Source: Pseudocercospora fijiensis CIRAD86
Lineage: Eukaryota; Ascomycota; Dothideomycetes; Mycosphaerellales; Mycosphaerellaceae
Reading direction: 5' to 3'
Length of the DNA stretch: 64,000 nt
Assembly: GCF_000340215.1 (NCBI RefSeq)
Contig: NW_006921532.1
Span: 215,844-279,843, forward strand
Both the position numbers and the translations under genes were made by a program. The notes under the pieces are model-generated. The model saw only the letters and a program-made list of their open reading frames with translations, ran no database searches and had not been told where the DNA came from. Positions 11,168 to 23,915 of this stretch are shown in pieces (position 1 is the stretch's first letter; every line of letters begins with the position of its first letter).

Positions 11168-14100
11168 TTCGCGACGGAATCTACTCGTCGTTATCGTCGT
11201 CGTCGGCAGACGTAGAGTTACTATTATCTAGCCCTCTTAGTCGCTAAATCTGTCGTATCGCTATAAAGCAGTTAATAAGATCTTCGCTAATTATCTACTA
11301 TCCTTAATTACGGAGTAGATTAGGAGTATAGCGGTACATTATATAAAGTTAGTTCTTCTTTTTTACGGTACTAACGAGCGACTAATGCTACGGGATAGTA
11401 CTATTCTAAATAAGGTTACTTACGCTAACTAGGACGGCGGCTACCTACTTTACTTAGTATTAAGCGGTAGTACTAGGTATTTTCTTCTATCGAACGGCTT
11501 AATAGATTTTACTTTTATCGTAAGTAGGGAGGATGCGTATCTAATTTATTATATAACGCCCTATACTGCACTTAAACTATTGCGCAATATCTAGGTAATC
11601 CCGACTAAGTAAGGCGAGTACGTCGAAATAGTACCTCGCCTACCTACGCTATAGTCGGCGTTCCTAGCTATCGCGGCGAAAACCGTCGTCCTAGTTAAAG
11701 AGTAACTAAAGGCGGGTTTGCTAGATAGCGGTAAATAAGGTAAAGCCGCCTTCTATAGCGTTACTACTACCGCCTCGGGCGATAACAATATTAGGTCTCC
11801 CGCCCGTTATTCGATATACGAGGTCGTATAAAAAGCTATAGAGACCGGCTCTCTCTTTATCGGTAACTTCCTCCGAGAAGAAGTAGCGTAACCGTATCTA
11901 ATCCCCTAGGCGCTTATCGGGCTTTAAGAGTATATAGAGTATATAGCTAGTATAGCGGTATTTATATGCCTAGCTTAATCGCTAAAGCGCCCGTTTAACG
12001 ATACCTAGGTACTAATCCGAGTTGTTATCCTCTTCTAAGTCGTTACCCTTACGCTCCCTATACGCTACTCGATACGTTTAGTAGGTAGTAACGAATTAGT
12101 CGATCGTCTCCTTTACGTAGTTATAGAAAGCTTACTCTAGCCTTCCCGAACCGGTAGCCTAGAGCTAGCTACGGAGGAAGTCGGTAGTATAGGCGGTCTG
12201 CTAGAGCGCGGCAGTATAAAAGCGTAGTTAAACCTAGTTAAAGAGATCGGCTAGGAGCTAGGCGGCGTACGTAGTACGGAGGCTTACTATAATATTTAAA
12301 CCCCGACGACTTCCTTCCTACTCTCTATCGCCTACGCCTAACTAGTCGTAACGATTACGAGAGAGTCTATACTTTATACTAAAGGAACTACTATTATAGG
12401 TCGTCGTTAGTAAGTCGAATAGTATATTAAGCATTGCCGACGTAGAGGCTTCCTTAACGGTACGGGTTATACGATCGAGTTAGGCGGTATTTACGCCTAC
12501 GTTAACGGACCTTTACGAAAGGACTATATATATTATAAAGAGCTAGCGGTTTAACTGCAAACGTATAAAGTCGACGACGTACTTACTCTCGAGTACGAAG
12601 AAAGGCTAGTAAGTACGACGCCCGTCTACTCCCTCGGTTAGGCTTAGGCGAGTTATAGGCAGATTAGGCTAATAGAGTAGGTCCTAGCAAGTACGAACCT
12701 CTCCTCGTACGCTAAAGGGAATAGTGCTCGAGGCGTAGCTATCTAGCGTATTATACGCCTATATAATTTCCGCTTTAAAGGCGTCTAAGATACGAGCTCG
12801 GCGAAATATAGTGTCTCGGGTAATAAGGGAAGTAATAGCGGCTACCTAGTCGATAGTAGACTAAGAGAATATAAGAAGCGGTAGTATTAACTAACTAAAA
12901 ATAGGTTCTACCGTTCGGTTAATAGACGCGAAGAGATCCTTCGATATATTATATCCTTAGAAGAAGCCGATGCTACTAAGCCGCTCTATAGACTTACGGA
13001 GTAGTTTGCCTCGGATACTATAAGCCTCTTATATACCGAACTACTAGTATACTTAAGGATGCTCGATATTAAGGCCGCTAGTCTTCGCAACGCTATAGGC
13101 TATCTAGTAAAGGGCGATAAGCGGAGATACTACTACGTCTTCGACTACTAGTCTAGTAGGGATATCTTCCTACGCGAGGTCGAACTAAGCGCGGTCTATA
13201 TTACGATATATAGGGTTAAACTAGCGCTCGAGGGACTAATCGAGGAGTTCTTTAAGCTCTAAGGGAGTCTATACCTCTAGACGGATTTTAGTCCTATACT
13301 ATATAATAACTAGTTCTATACGCCGCTAATATATATCTAAGTCTCGACGTAACCGACGTTCGATGCCCTACTATAAATAATATAGTCGTAGTATAGCTAC
13401 GTCGACTATAGGGTCTTAATTTGCCGGTAGCGGATCTATAATATCGTAAGAGATTTTACTAACGTTACGATTGTTACCTTCTACGCCTTATTTCTATCGA
13501 GCGTATACGCGATTATATACTTACTAGAAGGATAGGGGATAATATACGAGCACTCGAGAAGGATAAGTATCGCGAAGCGTAGGAATAAGGATAGTATTAA
13601 TAAAGTAAGCCTATTTACGCTTGTTTATATAATAGCGACGTTACTAGTCGATCTTCCGATTTCGATTCGCTTTAGGGAGTAGAAGGTTAGGGAAGAAGAG
13701 GTATATATTAAATCTAGAAGCATCGAGTCTAGTCGCGATCCGTATATACTTATAGCGTTCGGGTCGTATCGGAGAGCGGCCTACTAGTATATACTACTCG
13801 TAAGTAATAGTCTTTATAAAGCGAGGCGTATAGAACAACCGAATACCGGCTCTATAGGTCGTAAGTAAGGTTATAGGGAGGAGAAGTGCGTTAATGTCCT
13901 AGTATCGAGTAATATAAAATAGCTAATTAGTAGATATAAGATACGACTTCTCGAGTAATAGGACCGTAGAAGGTACCCTATTAACCTACCCGGCGAGGAG
14001 TCTACGCTAGTCGACGCCTTAGAGCTACTCGTATATATATATCGGGAGCTTGCTATACTCTACGACGTACGCAAGTATATCCGGGAGCTAGTAAAGTTAA

Positions 14101-14400
14101 CTTTAGGCGAAGGTAGCGGTAGTACTCTTAGCGACAAATTCTACGAGTATAACTTTAGGCGGTATCGGCTCCTCTTCTTCCGCGTCCGTATCCTAGTCTT
14201 AGAAATACTTATAAGAGCAACTATCTATAGCGAGCGCTTAGTAAAGTACTATCCGACTATAAGGGGTCGATATAATAGGTCGGTTATCTAGTTCCTCGTC
14301 GGAATTAACCCTAGCGTCGCTACTCGAAGGACTACTTAAATCCGATTAGATTAAACTACTAGTTGCCGAAGGTACTCGCGAGCTTTCGAGCGTAACGTCG
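11168..14400 (+). pseudogene. Unrecognised ORF of more than 1,000 codons, RIP-inactivated
   Basis: A single plus-strand frame (codons starting at positions divisible by three) can be followed from about 11.17 to 14.4 kb when TAA/TAG are read through. It gives a mostly helical, charged protein, for example FANYLLSLITE near the start, ILRYIISLEEAD near 12.94 kb and FYEYNFRRYRLLFFRVR near 14.15 kb. I find no nuclease, helicase, recombinase or transposase motif and do not recognise the family. The exact start and end are unclear; between 14.4 and 14.7 kb both strands look weakly coding. It follows the ORF at 8685 on the same strand. Confidence 0.5.
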
Positions 14401-14736
14401 CTATTATCGTCTCGACCCTACCGACCTCGCGATAGCGTAGGTCGTAGCGGTAGTAGGGGTTCTAGTAAGGTAGGGCGCGGGTTGCGCCCTCTAGGATTTA
14501 GCTAAATACGTAGTAGGAGCCTACGTTATAGCTACGATAGGTAAGCTCTAAAACGAGGCCTTTATAAGCTCTCTCTTAAATTAGACCTAGTAATGCTATA
14601 TCTTAATCTAGACGGGCTTCGCCTTAAGCTAGGGCTAGGAATACTGTCTCTAGAATTAGACTTAGATATACTCGCGCTTACGATCGGTCGACTACGCCGT
14701 ACCGAGGCTAGTAGTTAATTCGTCCCGTCTCTTAAA

Positions 14737-15024
14737 GTAGGTAACGAGGGGCTCTCTAGAATAGAAGGGAAGGAGAGACTTCTTCGAGAAGTCGGCGAAG
14801 TAGGTTAAGTAGCAGACTTCGAAGCTAGTAATAGGGGAGAATAAGCTACGCTTACTTAGGAGTCTAGCTTAGGCGGCGTCGTAGGTAACGAGGGGCTTTC
14901 TAGAATAGGAGGGAAGAAGAGACTTCTTCGAGGAGTCGGCGAAGTAGGTTAAGTAGCGGACTTCGAAGCTAGTAATAGGGAAGAATAAGCTACGCTTCCT
15001 TAGGAGTTAGGCTTAGGCGGCGTC
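14737..15024. repeat. Two 144-bp direct repeats
   Basis: Units at 14737-14880 and 14881-15024 begin GTAGGTAACGAGGGGCT and differ at few positions. 144 bp is 48 codons, so the duplication keeps the frame of either strand. Confidence 0.8.
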
Positions 15025-15372
15025 GCTAGTATAGAAGCTAGCGAGGAAGGCGTCGCTAGTATAGAAGCTAGCTAGGAAGGCGTCGCTAGTATAGAAGCTA
15101 GCGCGGGAGGTATCGCTAGTATAGAAGCTAGCTAGGGAGGTATCGCTAGTATAGAAGCTAGCGCGGGAGGTATCGCTAGTATAGAAGCTAGCGCGGGAGG
15201 TATCGCTAGTATAGAAGCTAGCGCGGGAGATATCGCTAGTATAGAAGCTAGCGCGGGAGGTATCGCTAGTATAGAAGCTAGCGCGGGAGGTATCGCTAGT
15301 ATAGAAGCTAGCGCGGGAGGTATCGCTAGTATAGAAGCTAGCGTAGGAGGTATCGCTAGTATAGAAGCTAGC
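15018..15372. repeat. 30-bp tandem array, about 12 copies
   Basis: Unit GTATAGAAGCTAGCGCGGGA followed by GGTATCGCTA, nearly identical across copies, so it was homogenised after, or escaped, much of the RIP. No spacers separate the units, so it is not a CRISPR array. Confidence 0.9.
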
Positions 15373-16106
15373 GCTAGTAGGGATTGTACTATAGCGGACG
15401 AAGGGGGTCTAGTAGCTATCGGAGCGGGGCGGTAAACTATTCTACGTAAGGTAAGAGGACCTATATACGAAGGGAGAGTATTAGATAGGTATACTAGTTA
15501 AGTGCTATCTATTTTAGAGAGAAGGGGACGTAGAGGAGCCCGCCGAATAGCTAACCGAGGCTAGTCGTAGGTAGAGATAGCCTATACGATCGATTGTTAA
15601 ACGATAGACGTAGAAGTACTATCCCTTAGAGTAGAGCTAGCGGCGTTAGCTCTAGCAAATTAATCGACTACTACGATAATATCGTCGATCTTAAGCTAGT
15701 TAATATAGGCAGCGAGGAGCTATAGCCTATCTCTAGTGTTTATACGCGGCGCTATCTATAAAGAGAGCGGTAGTAGTCGTAGTACTAGGAGAAGTAGCCG
15801 TCCCTAACTAGCCGAATAGTGCTAACTCTAGAGTATTTAACTACCTACTACGCCTATTTAGCTATAAAGTAGAGGGTTAATATAGGGGATAGGTTAGGTA
15901 GCCGAGGAGGTAGACGATATAGTAGCTAGATATAGTAGCAGCGTAGACGAAGAAGATACTACGCCTAGGTCTTACTTAGCTTGCTATACTTTCTTCTAGG
16001 CTCGTCGTAGAGCCGTACTCGCTAACTTCCTCGCGGTACGTTCGGCCTTCTTCTTCTACTCTTCCTCTTTAGTACCGAGTAGCTTACGCTATCCTTTAGG
16101 CGGCAT

Positions 16107-16980
16107 CGTATTAATTCCGTTAATAGCGGAGGGCAAAGCTTATATATAAGCCGCGCTAATAAGTATAGAATTCGAGGAGGTAGTAGTTCTATCTCGCGGA
16201 AACTACTAATACTAGAAAGGGCTACCCCTTTCTAGTAATGCATTTTATATATAAGAGAGCAAGGAATAGTAGCGCAGTATATTTTGCGTATAAAGTAGTA
16301 CGTACAAGCAGGTTCGTATACTGCCTACGGCCTTCCCGTAGACGTTACAAAACCTAAAGTCTAGCAATTAAAGGACACCGTAAACAACTTAAAACTTTAG
16401 GTACGTACTAAAAGTTGTAAGTTGTTCCTCTATCGGACCGTAGGATAAGTAAACCTAAAGAGTATTACTAGTAGGTCTATTATTAAAGGTAAAAGTCCTT
16501 ACTAGGCGATAGGCGGAGTAATACGAGATACGGGGTAAGGTTCGTAGTAGCCTTCCGCAATAGCGAAGGAAGGCTATTTAATTAGATAGTTAGCTAGGTT
16601 CTAATAATGTTTAATTAATATCGGGCAGATAGGTTAGCTAGATTTCGGGAAAGGGTACCTCGTATACTTAATATAAGACTAAAAGTATAGCTAAGAAGAT
16701 AGGTAAATCCCTACTTACGGAACCGGAGGGTAAGGGGTAGGGGAATACGTACCCCGTATATTTCTTAACCGGAAGCGCTCCGTCGCGTTCTAACGGAGCG
16801 AGGGCCGTATCGCTAGTTATAGCTAATTAGCTAGACGCGGGCGCGGTCGAGATACGACTTAGAATACGAACGCCTTCTTACTTTAATATTTCTTAAGCGC
16901 TTCGTCGTATCCTAGCGAAGCGGCTTACTAACTAGAAGCGCTTCGTCGCATCCTAACGAAGCGGCTTAACGATATCCTTA
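16107..16980. other. Spacer with palindromes and small GC-rich inverted repeats
   Basis: No gene seen. It contains a degenerate TTTAGG palindrome (16383-16410), the sequence CGCTAGTTATAGCTAATTAG (about 16810) that recurs four times at 18.28-18.61 kb, and paired hairpins of the form AAGCGCTTCGTCG..CGAAGCGGCTT (16895-16968). Confidence 0.5.
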
Positions 16981-16984
16981 TCCT

Positions 16985-18190
16985 TGCTACGACTACCGAG
17001 ACGTGCAAATTCTTCCTCGAATATAGCGATATAACGTAAAAACTAGTCGATAGCGTAGTTAGTCTAATAAGCGATAATTATTAGTAGATCTCCCTTATTC
17101 TAGTTCTCGAGTATTACTTTAATAGCTTGTATAGAGACATAGGTCTTGCTAGTACCGGGTAGGCCTTAAATAATAGCAAGACGCGCCGTTAGAATACAAC
17201 GGAGCGCTTCTAGTTAGAAGGCGTCTAGAGCACTATTAGGCTTAGAAGGCTAGTACTTAACTATATTAACATTCTCGAAGCTCTCGTTAGAGTTATTAAC
17301 TAGGATAGAGCTTAGATCTCGCTTCGGCTATGCTTTGAAATACTTAGGCGCCGAAATATAAGGCTATATACTAACGAGGTGCTCTAATAAGGGGAAACCC
17401 TCGCGTATTATACGCTAAAGGCTAAGCAAGGTATACCGATTAGCTTCGAAAAGTCCGCTACGGTCCTCTACTATAAGATATTCTATAGTAGGATCTAGCT
17501 CTAACTCCTCGGGACGGATAAAGGCGAGATTAAGCTTAGGTAGATTCTACTAAAGTCCCTCTAGTAGTCGAGCGGTAATAGTAGCGACAATAGCGCGAGA
17601 TACGAACTTGTTATTTATTAGTATAAGAACGACTAAGCTGCCGGCGATAAGGCGCTTTAACTATTCCTATAGAACTTTCTTACTAGTACGGAGGAGACTA
17701 AAAGTAACGCGGACGGCGAAGCTATATATAGATAAAGTCGCGCCGTAGATATAAACCTACTTAGGTTAGTATATAACGGGCAGCGCGTTAAAGGGGTAAA
17801 GGCGAGACTAACCTTCGTATAGATGCCGACTTTACTATTAAATGCGTCCTTAGCGGCATATAGAGTATAGCGAGTTATTAAGACTACTTCGCGAAGGCTA
17901 CGGAAGGTATCTTCGCGGTTCCTATAGAACTTTCTTACTAGTACGGAGGAGACTAAAAGTAACGCGGATAGCGAAGCTATATATAGACAAAGTCGCGCCG
18001 TAGATATAAACCTGCTTAGGTTAGTATATAACAAGCGGCGCGTTAAAGGGGTAAAGGCGAGACTTACCTTAGTATAGATACCGACTTTGCTATTAAATGC
18101 GTCCTTAGCGGTATATAGAGTATAGCGAGTTATTAAGACTACTTCGCGAAGGCCGCGGAGGGTATCTTCGCAGTATAGCTCGTAGAGAGT
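16985..18190 (-). pseudogene. NFX1/ZNFX1-like SF1 helicase fragment (RNAi-heterochromatin type)
   Basis: The minus-strand frame contains the pre-helicase block typical of fungal NFX1-like helicases (KRLIAGSLVVLI, ARLLEGLQ, FIRPEELELDPT, SGLFEANRYTLL) and then the helicase start LDAFQLEALRCILT, Walker A GLPGTSKT (17142-17165; consensus GPPGTGKT) and TNYAIDQF (motif Ia-like, family TNHALDQ). It stops soon after, so motifs II to VI are missing. Relatives include fission yeast Hrr1, which works with RNA-directed polymerase in heterochromatin assembly. The N-terminal part holds a 255-bp in-frame tandem duplication. It is a dead fragment. Confidence 0.75.
17666..18175. repeat. 255-bp in-frame tandem duplication within the helicase fragment
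   Basis: Units 17666-17920 and 17921-18175 begin CCTATAGAACTTTCTTACTA. Each is 85 codons, so the duplication preserves the minus-strand frame and creates an artificially long 125-codon open stretch. The protein unit includes TRYTLYAAKDAFNSKVG. Confidence 0.85.
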
Positions 18191-18197
18191 ACTCTAA

Positions 18198-18733
18198 GAG
18201 AATAGTTCTATAAGGGAGGCGATAAATAGTAAATAGGGCTAGTCGATATCGCGCGTAAGGGCGAGCGTTCCTATCGCTAGTTATAGCTAATTAGCCCGCG
18301 GCCCTTACCGTATCGCTAGTTATAGCTAATTAGCCCGACGCGGGCGTAGTCGAGATACGACTAAGAATGCGACCGCCTTCTTATTTAGCTCGCAATATAC
18401 GTAGGCGGCCTACGAGTAGGCGCGAGAATATATTCTTTTATACCTTCGATATTATAATATCGAATAAATAGAGAATAGTTCTATAAGGGAGGCGATAAAT
18501 AGTAAATAGGGCTCGTCGATGTCGCGCGCGAGGGCGAGCGTTCCTATCGCTAGTTATAGCTAATTAGCCTACGGCCCTTACCGTATCGCTAGTTATAGCT
18601 AATTAGCCCGACGCGGGCGTAGTCGAGATATAACTAAGAATGCGACCGCCTTCTTATTTAGCTCGCAATATACGTAGGCGGCCTACGAGTAGGCGCGAGA
18701 ATATATTCTTTTATACCTTCGATCTTATAATAA
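18198..18733. repeat. Two units of about 270 bp in tandem
   Basis: Units at 18198-18470 and 18471-18733 begin GAGAATAGTTCTATAAGGGA. Each contains two copies of CGCTAGTTATAGCTAATTAG. The second ends exactly where homology to Gypsy element 3 starts, so this is the breakpoint of copy 3A. Confidence 0.8.
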
Positions 18734-21700
18734 GGCTATCCGGTCTAGTATACTTCTTACTAAGAATATAGAAGACGTCGAAATTAAACAAATAGATCTA
18801 AGTAACCTACCGAGCTATCGTAGAGTTAGGTAGGTTAGAGGCTATACGGTTAAGTTAATAGACTAGCGTCTAAGCGTCGACTTCTAAGCGAAAGAATACT
18901 CTAAAGAGCTAAGGTCGGAACTTCTTAAGAGCCTTATAAATACTAAGGCACTCTCGCTTACTAGTATCGTATCGGGCCTCGATAGGTTTCTATAGACCGG
19001 ACTCGTACCGGATAGGGTAATATAAGGAGGGCTTCTTACGATTATACTATATTAGTATCTCGCTATAGCCTTCCCCGCTCGAGTCGATAGTAACAATTAG
19101 TAGACCTTCGCCTTCCGAGTAGTTAATAGAGGTAAGCGTAGGCGCGCTAATAAGTGCCTTAGTAACCTTATCCTTAGCGGCTTAATAAACGGAGGTCTAT
19201 TTAAACTCTATATCCTTCTTAAGTAAGGCGTATAGAGGCTTATATACTAACGTAAAGTTTTCGACCTAGATATAGAAGTAGGAGACTACTCTAAGCTAGA
19301 TCCGGATATCTTTCTAATAGGTAGGGTCTAGCTAGGATATAATCTTTAGGATCCGTATATTATTAGGATAGCGGCCGTTCTTATTAGTAACAAACCCGAT
19401 AATATTTATACGCTTATATAGGAGCTAAAGCTTTTCCCTATATACTATTAAGTTAGCCCGCTCTAAGTCGTAGAGGACACTATCGAGGTTCTAGATATAT
19501 TTAAGAAAGAACCTCCGAATACTAGGCTCTACTTCTTCGTTATTATATCTAGTTTTAGGCCCTTTAATACCGATGTCGTCGAGAAAAGGCATCGTAGTAT
19601 AAGAAATATAAGCCGCGAAGACTTAGTTTATAATACGTACGAACTAGGCTACTAAGTTAGTCGCCCCTTAGGAAAGAGTAGTTTATCGGTATAGTCTAAG
19701 AGGCGTTTCGAAACTAGTTAGGTCTCTACTATTAGGGTAGAGAGGTATCTAGTCGTAGCCCGAGAATACATTAACTAGCGAGGCTACTATACAGTTAGTA
19801 AAGGCTTCTAAGAACCTATTAGTCTCCGGAGGAAGATTAGTATCTCTAATTGTAACTATATTAAACTTCTAGGTAGCGTTAATTAGCCGATACTTCTTTA
19901 GTTCCCTAGAAGCTATCTTCTTCTAAACTAGGAAGTATAGATTGCGATACGAGGTATAGGAAGGCTCTAAGGTACTAGCCTTTATACGCTACCGTATTAT
20001 ATCCTTAACTATATCTCTTAGGCTTAGGTTTAGCTTAAACCCTAGGTAAGCCTAAGGCTTATACTCGATCGTTCGGATCCTCTATAGAGAGGTAACCTTA
20101 GGGTTAATCCTACCTAGATACGTAAAGTTATATACTAATACGGCTTTACGGTTATATAGAAGCTCGTATAGCAAATCTAGTTTAAGATCTAAAAGCTCGA
20201 TACTAGGTTTAATATTCGCTAGTCTCTCCGGCGTTAGCCTCGATCCCTTAGGAATAGCGGAGAACTTTTTAGTAATATACCTCTAGTTATATAGACTATC
20301 CCTAGGTATTAATATCGCTTCGCGGTTAAGGTACTTTTATCGCTAGTTAGGATTTCCGCTAGGATTAGACCTATCGGTTATATATACGCTATCTTTTACG
20401 GGCTTAATCTTATTAGCTACCCTCTTATATAGGGTATATATACTAACCGCTCGTAATACCCGAGCCCTCTCTCTTTAACGTTAGGCCCGGAGATTAGCGT
20501 AATAGAACAGCGCGTAAACTTTATTAGAAGTCTCCTTAAGTCGGTAGGTATATAGCTAGTAATCCTAATTTATAATTCCGGCGAAAACGTTAGATTCCTA
20601 ATAATACCCCCGGGATATTATTCGATCGGCGCTCTAATTAGTTAGTTCGGATTCGGGCTCGGGTAGATCCGCTTCCGGCGGCGATAATTGCGATAGTATT
20701 ATTACCGAGATTCGTATACTAGGTTATCGTTACCGGGTTGTTATACTCGCTATCGCTTCGAGTATTCGCCTCCTTAGTATAGAGCCTAGAAACTTGCCTT
20801 AACGTACGGAGCGGCGTACCTCTAGATATAACCTATTTAAGCTATACTAACTTATAGCGTAGATTACCGGTCTTATAACCGCGCTATAGCGTTTCCCGAA
20901 GAGCGCTTAGAAGTAGTAAGGATATCCTCGTAGGACTTATAGCTAGTGTTTCCGATATAACTAGTAAATACGACTCGGTTACCCTTCTAGTTAGTAATAG
21001 TTCCTTCCTAGGAGCTATCGTCGCAGTTGCGCTAGACATCCCGGGTTATACGAGACTATAGACGACCTAGAATAATTAGCGTATTCGGGTTAGCGGCAAT
21101 CTAGAAGGTAAAGGAAAAGCATATGCCGAAAGCGTCTACTATAACATTATAGTAGGTACCTACTAGCGCAACCTCCCTATTTACTCTCTATATACTAAGG
21201 GAAATATCTCTGTTTATTAGCAGTCGGAGCTGTTTAGCCTAGCGCTTACTTATAATAAGTGACTCTAAACTATTATTAAGTATTGCTAGCAACTGCTAAC
21301 TATAGCTTCCGATAGTAACTTAAATATAGATAGCGGGAACGACGGCGAAAGAACGGGTAACTGCGGAAAGGTCTATATTATTAGGGATAGAGTAAAGTTC
21401 CTTAGGTCGAGGAGGTCCTACTCGACCGATTTGTTAGCTAGTAAATCGGATAGCCTTAATAGAAACTAAAACCGAAGTAGGGTCGGTATTATTACTATCC
21501 CCTCGGCCTATCTCCTTAATCCTCTCTTCGTTAGTATTATCGATAGTCTCCTAGCTCTCGTAGGTTACTAATTCGCCTTCTACTAACTCCTAGGCCCCTA
21601 AAAATTTAGGAAGGAACTATAGGGAAGAGACGTCGATATAGTCCTCTCGCCCCTATTTACGTCGGAGGGCTACGAGGTCCTTTATAAAGGTAGTATCGTT

Positions 21701-23725
21701 AGGGATTCGGCTCTAGAATAGGTTAGTAGGTAAACTATATACTAATAGCTCTCCTATAGATACGTTAGACTTAAGGTCTAGGAACTATAAAGCCTAGAAG
21801 AGAGTATTTACCTTTATATTATAGGAGTTAGTAGGCCCGGCACTATACTTCTTTATATACCTATTAAAGCGAAAGCTCTTTAGGTCGGCTAACTTTCGTT
21901 TATAGGCCGGCGGGTTAGCTAGGCCTAGGGTACTACTAAGGTCGGTAGTATTATCCTCTATATCGATATCTAGAGTCTCTAGGACCTCCGGAGTAGCTAT
22001 ACTAGCTCGGGTTGTACGGTCTTTAGCTATCTAGAGTGTCTTAGTCTTAGCGACTAATTCTCGCTATTTCTTAGCCTTATTAGCTACCTGCTTCTTAAGT
22101 ATCCTAGTAGGGGCTACCGTACTAGGGCGGATAGGGTTCTACGGGCTCTTACCCTTACCCTAGGACTAGGTTTAGGACGACTAAGTTTAGGACCTTATAG
22201 TAGCGTAGATATCTATACTATTCTTAGTAACCGCGTAAATATTAGTAACTGCGTCCGGGTCCTAAGACATAAAGTTAACTTTAATAGGCTTAGTAGTACT
22301 ATTACTACTCCGCTTCTTAACCTATTTTGCCCTAACCTTCTAAGTTTCTCGTTTAGCAATAGCGGCGAGAGTACTATTCCTAGTATCCTTAAATTCGATC
22401 TTACTACTATACTTCTTCTCTAGAAGACTCCTAAGTTAAGGTAGCTTCGGGGCTCTACGATCCTACTTGAAGTTAATCTTATCGCCGGTATCGGTATAGT
22501 AGAACCGACTATTTACTTATATAACGAGCTTCCTCTTAAGAAGCTCCTTCTAAATAGGGCAGTCCGATTAAATATTTTTAAAACCGCCGTATATCTAGTA
22601 CTTGCTATTTAAGTTAGAATAGATCTTCCGTATAGCGTAGACGTTAACTAAAGGGGCCTTAGGGTAGTTAGGATCGGAAACCTAGTAGACCGGTAGTATA
22701 TCCTTTAGTATACTAGTATTAATAACCTCCCTAACTCGCTATAGTACTTTCGTATTAAGGTTGAGCTAGGCTAGGGATTTAGCTAAGTCCGTAACGTCCT
22801 AAGAGTACTTAGTAATAGTAGGAGTTACGGTCTTAAGACCGCTCTACGACTTAGGAAGGAACTTAGGTCCTCTACTTCCCGAGGCGTCGCTCTTTATCTA
22901 AGCTAGGTTATTCCGGTCCTCGCTATAAATAAACTTCTTCGTATCGGCGGAGCTATTAATATCGTCCTTAATAGCCTCTAGGACCTCTTTATACTTCCTA
23001 AAGGTCTCGGGATTAGCTTCGCTAAGCTTATAGCGATAGAAGATACGCTTAGCCGTAGACTATAGCAACCCTTTAAGGAGTAGCCTCGTTCTTTAAGAGT
23101 TCTCGAGGTCCTACTAGTTAATGCCGTCCGCTAACTTAACAAACTCGTAGACATACTCCTTTAGGTCGTTATCTTCGGTACGCCTCTCTATATAGAGGTT
23201 CTTAAGCTATATACGACTACCTTTAATACGACGGCTATCGCGATCCTAATACTCCCTTATAAAGGCCTACTTAAAGACCTCCTAGTTAGTATTAGACTTG
23301 TCGTCCTTTTCTAGGTAACTAACTAGGGTTCTAAGGGTTCGGTAAAGCTTAGTAATAGTAGTCCTCGTAAGGGACCGGACCTTATACTAGTCCGACTCCT
23401 CTTCGAGTCCGTACTCGGCTAAGTTGTCCTTAAAGCGTTCTACGTACGCCGTAGCGTTCTACCCTTCGAATAAAGGGTTTCTACCGCTACCTAGCTCTAG
23501 TAGGCGACGCCTATTCTAACGGAGAAGGTTAGTTTGCCCTTAAATTATCTTTATAACGATATTATAGAGAGCCTCGGACGTAGAAGGCTCGATAGCCCCT
23601 AGGTCGATAGCGCTTATAATAACTAGTCGTCGCCTAATTTCTTCGTTAATAGGGTCCGGCGGGTTATTAGATTCCGAAGATTCCGCTAATTCGTAATACT
23701 CGTTTTCGCTAGAGCTAGAGCTTAT
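18734..23725 (-). pseudogene. gag-pol of element 3A (gag, RT, RNase H)
   Basis: Gag starts at a likely ATG-to-ATA codon (23723-23725) with a Ser/Glu-rich N-terminus. Pol includes the RT palm with LPQGATN-like sequence and the catalytic FLDDIGIKG (about 19570-19600; FLDD where most Gypsy RTs have YxDD, a form also seen in copy 3B, so it predates RIP). RNase H follows. Gag and pol lie in different frames. The sequence ends just after the RNase H tail (59-60 kb equivalent in 3B continues into integrase). Confidence 0.85.
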
Positions 23726-23870
23726 TCGATTGTTATAAAGTAGTTAAAATAAAATACTATAGGAAAGTGTTTTTAGTATATATTATAGGTTTAGTTTGTT
23801 TCGATATTACTATACGAGAAAATAGTATACTAGGCTGTTTTCTTCTAATATTACCCCTAGGGTAGTATTA

Positions 23871-23915
23871 GAGTTTAGCCTCCTAGGGGTCGCCTAGATA
23901 CCCCTAGGAGCTTTA
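23871..23915. other. Leader hairpin of element 3A
   Basis: CTCCTAGGGGT and ACCCCTAGGAG face each other across a 9-base loop, directly next to the TACCCC/GGGGTA palindrome at 23846-23870. The same pair is kept in copy 3B at 63646-63715, so the leader carries two adjacent hairpins. Confidence 0.7.

Larger units (their letters stand above)
14700..16106 (-). pseudogene. Unrecognised gene with Lys-rich N-terminus and 10-residue repeats
   Basis: It starts at ATG 16104-16106 with MPPKG followed by a Lys/Arg/Ala-rich coiled-coil-like stretch (KEEE.KKKAERTARKLA). Ser/Thr/Leu-rich sequence comes next. The frame then enters the 30-bp array, where each unit codes for LASILAIPPA on this strand. All in-frame stops are TAA/TAG at Gln/Trp-type positions, as RIP would make. 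The plus strand of the array is also open (AGGIASIEAS), so strand assignment rests on the good N-terminus. Function unknown. Confidence 0.5.

Noticed and set aside
15018..15372. CRISPR array
   Set aside because: The 30-bp units are contiguous with no unique spacers, and the surroundings are eukaryotic retrotransposons.
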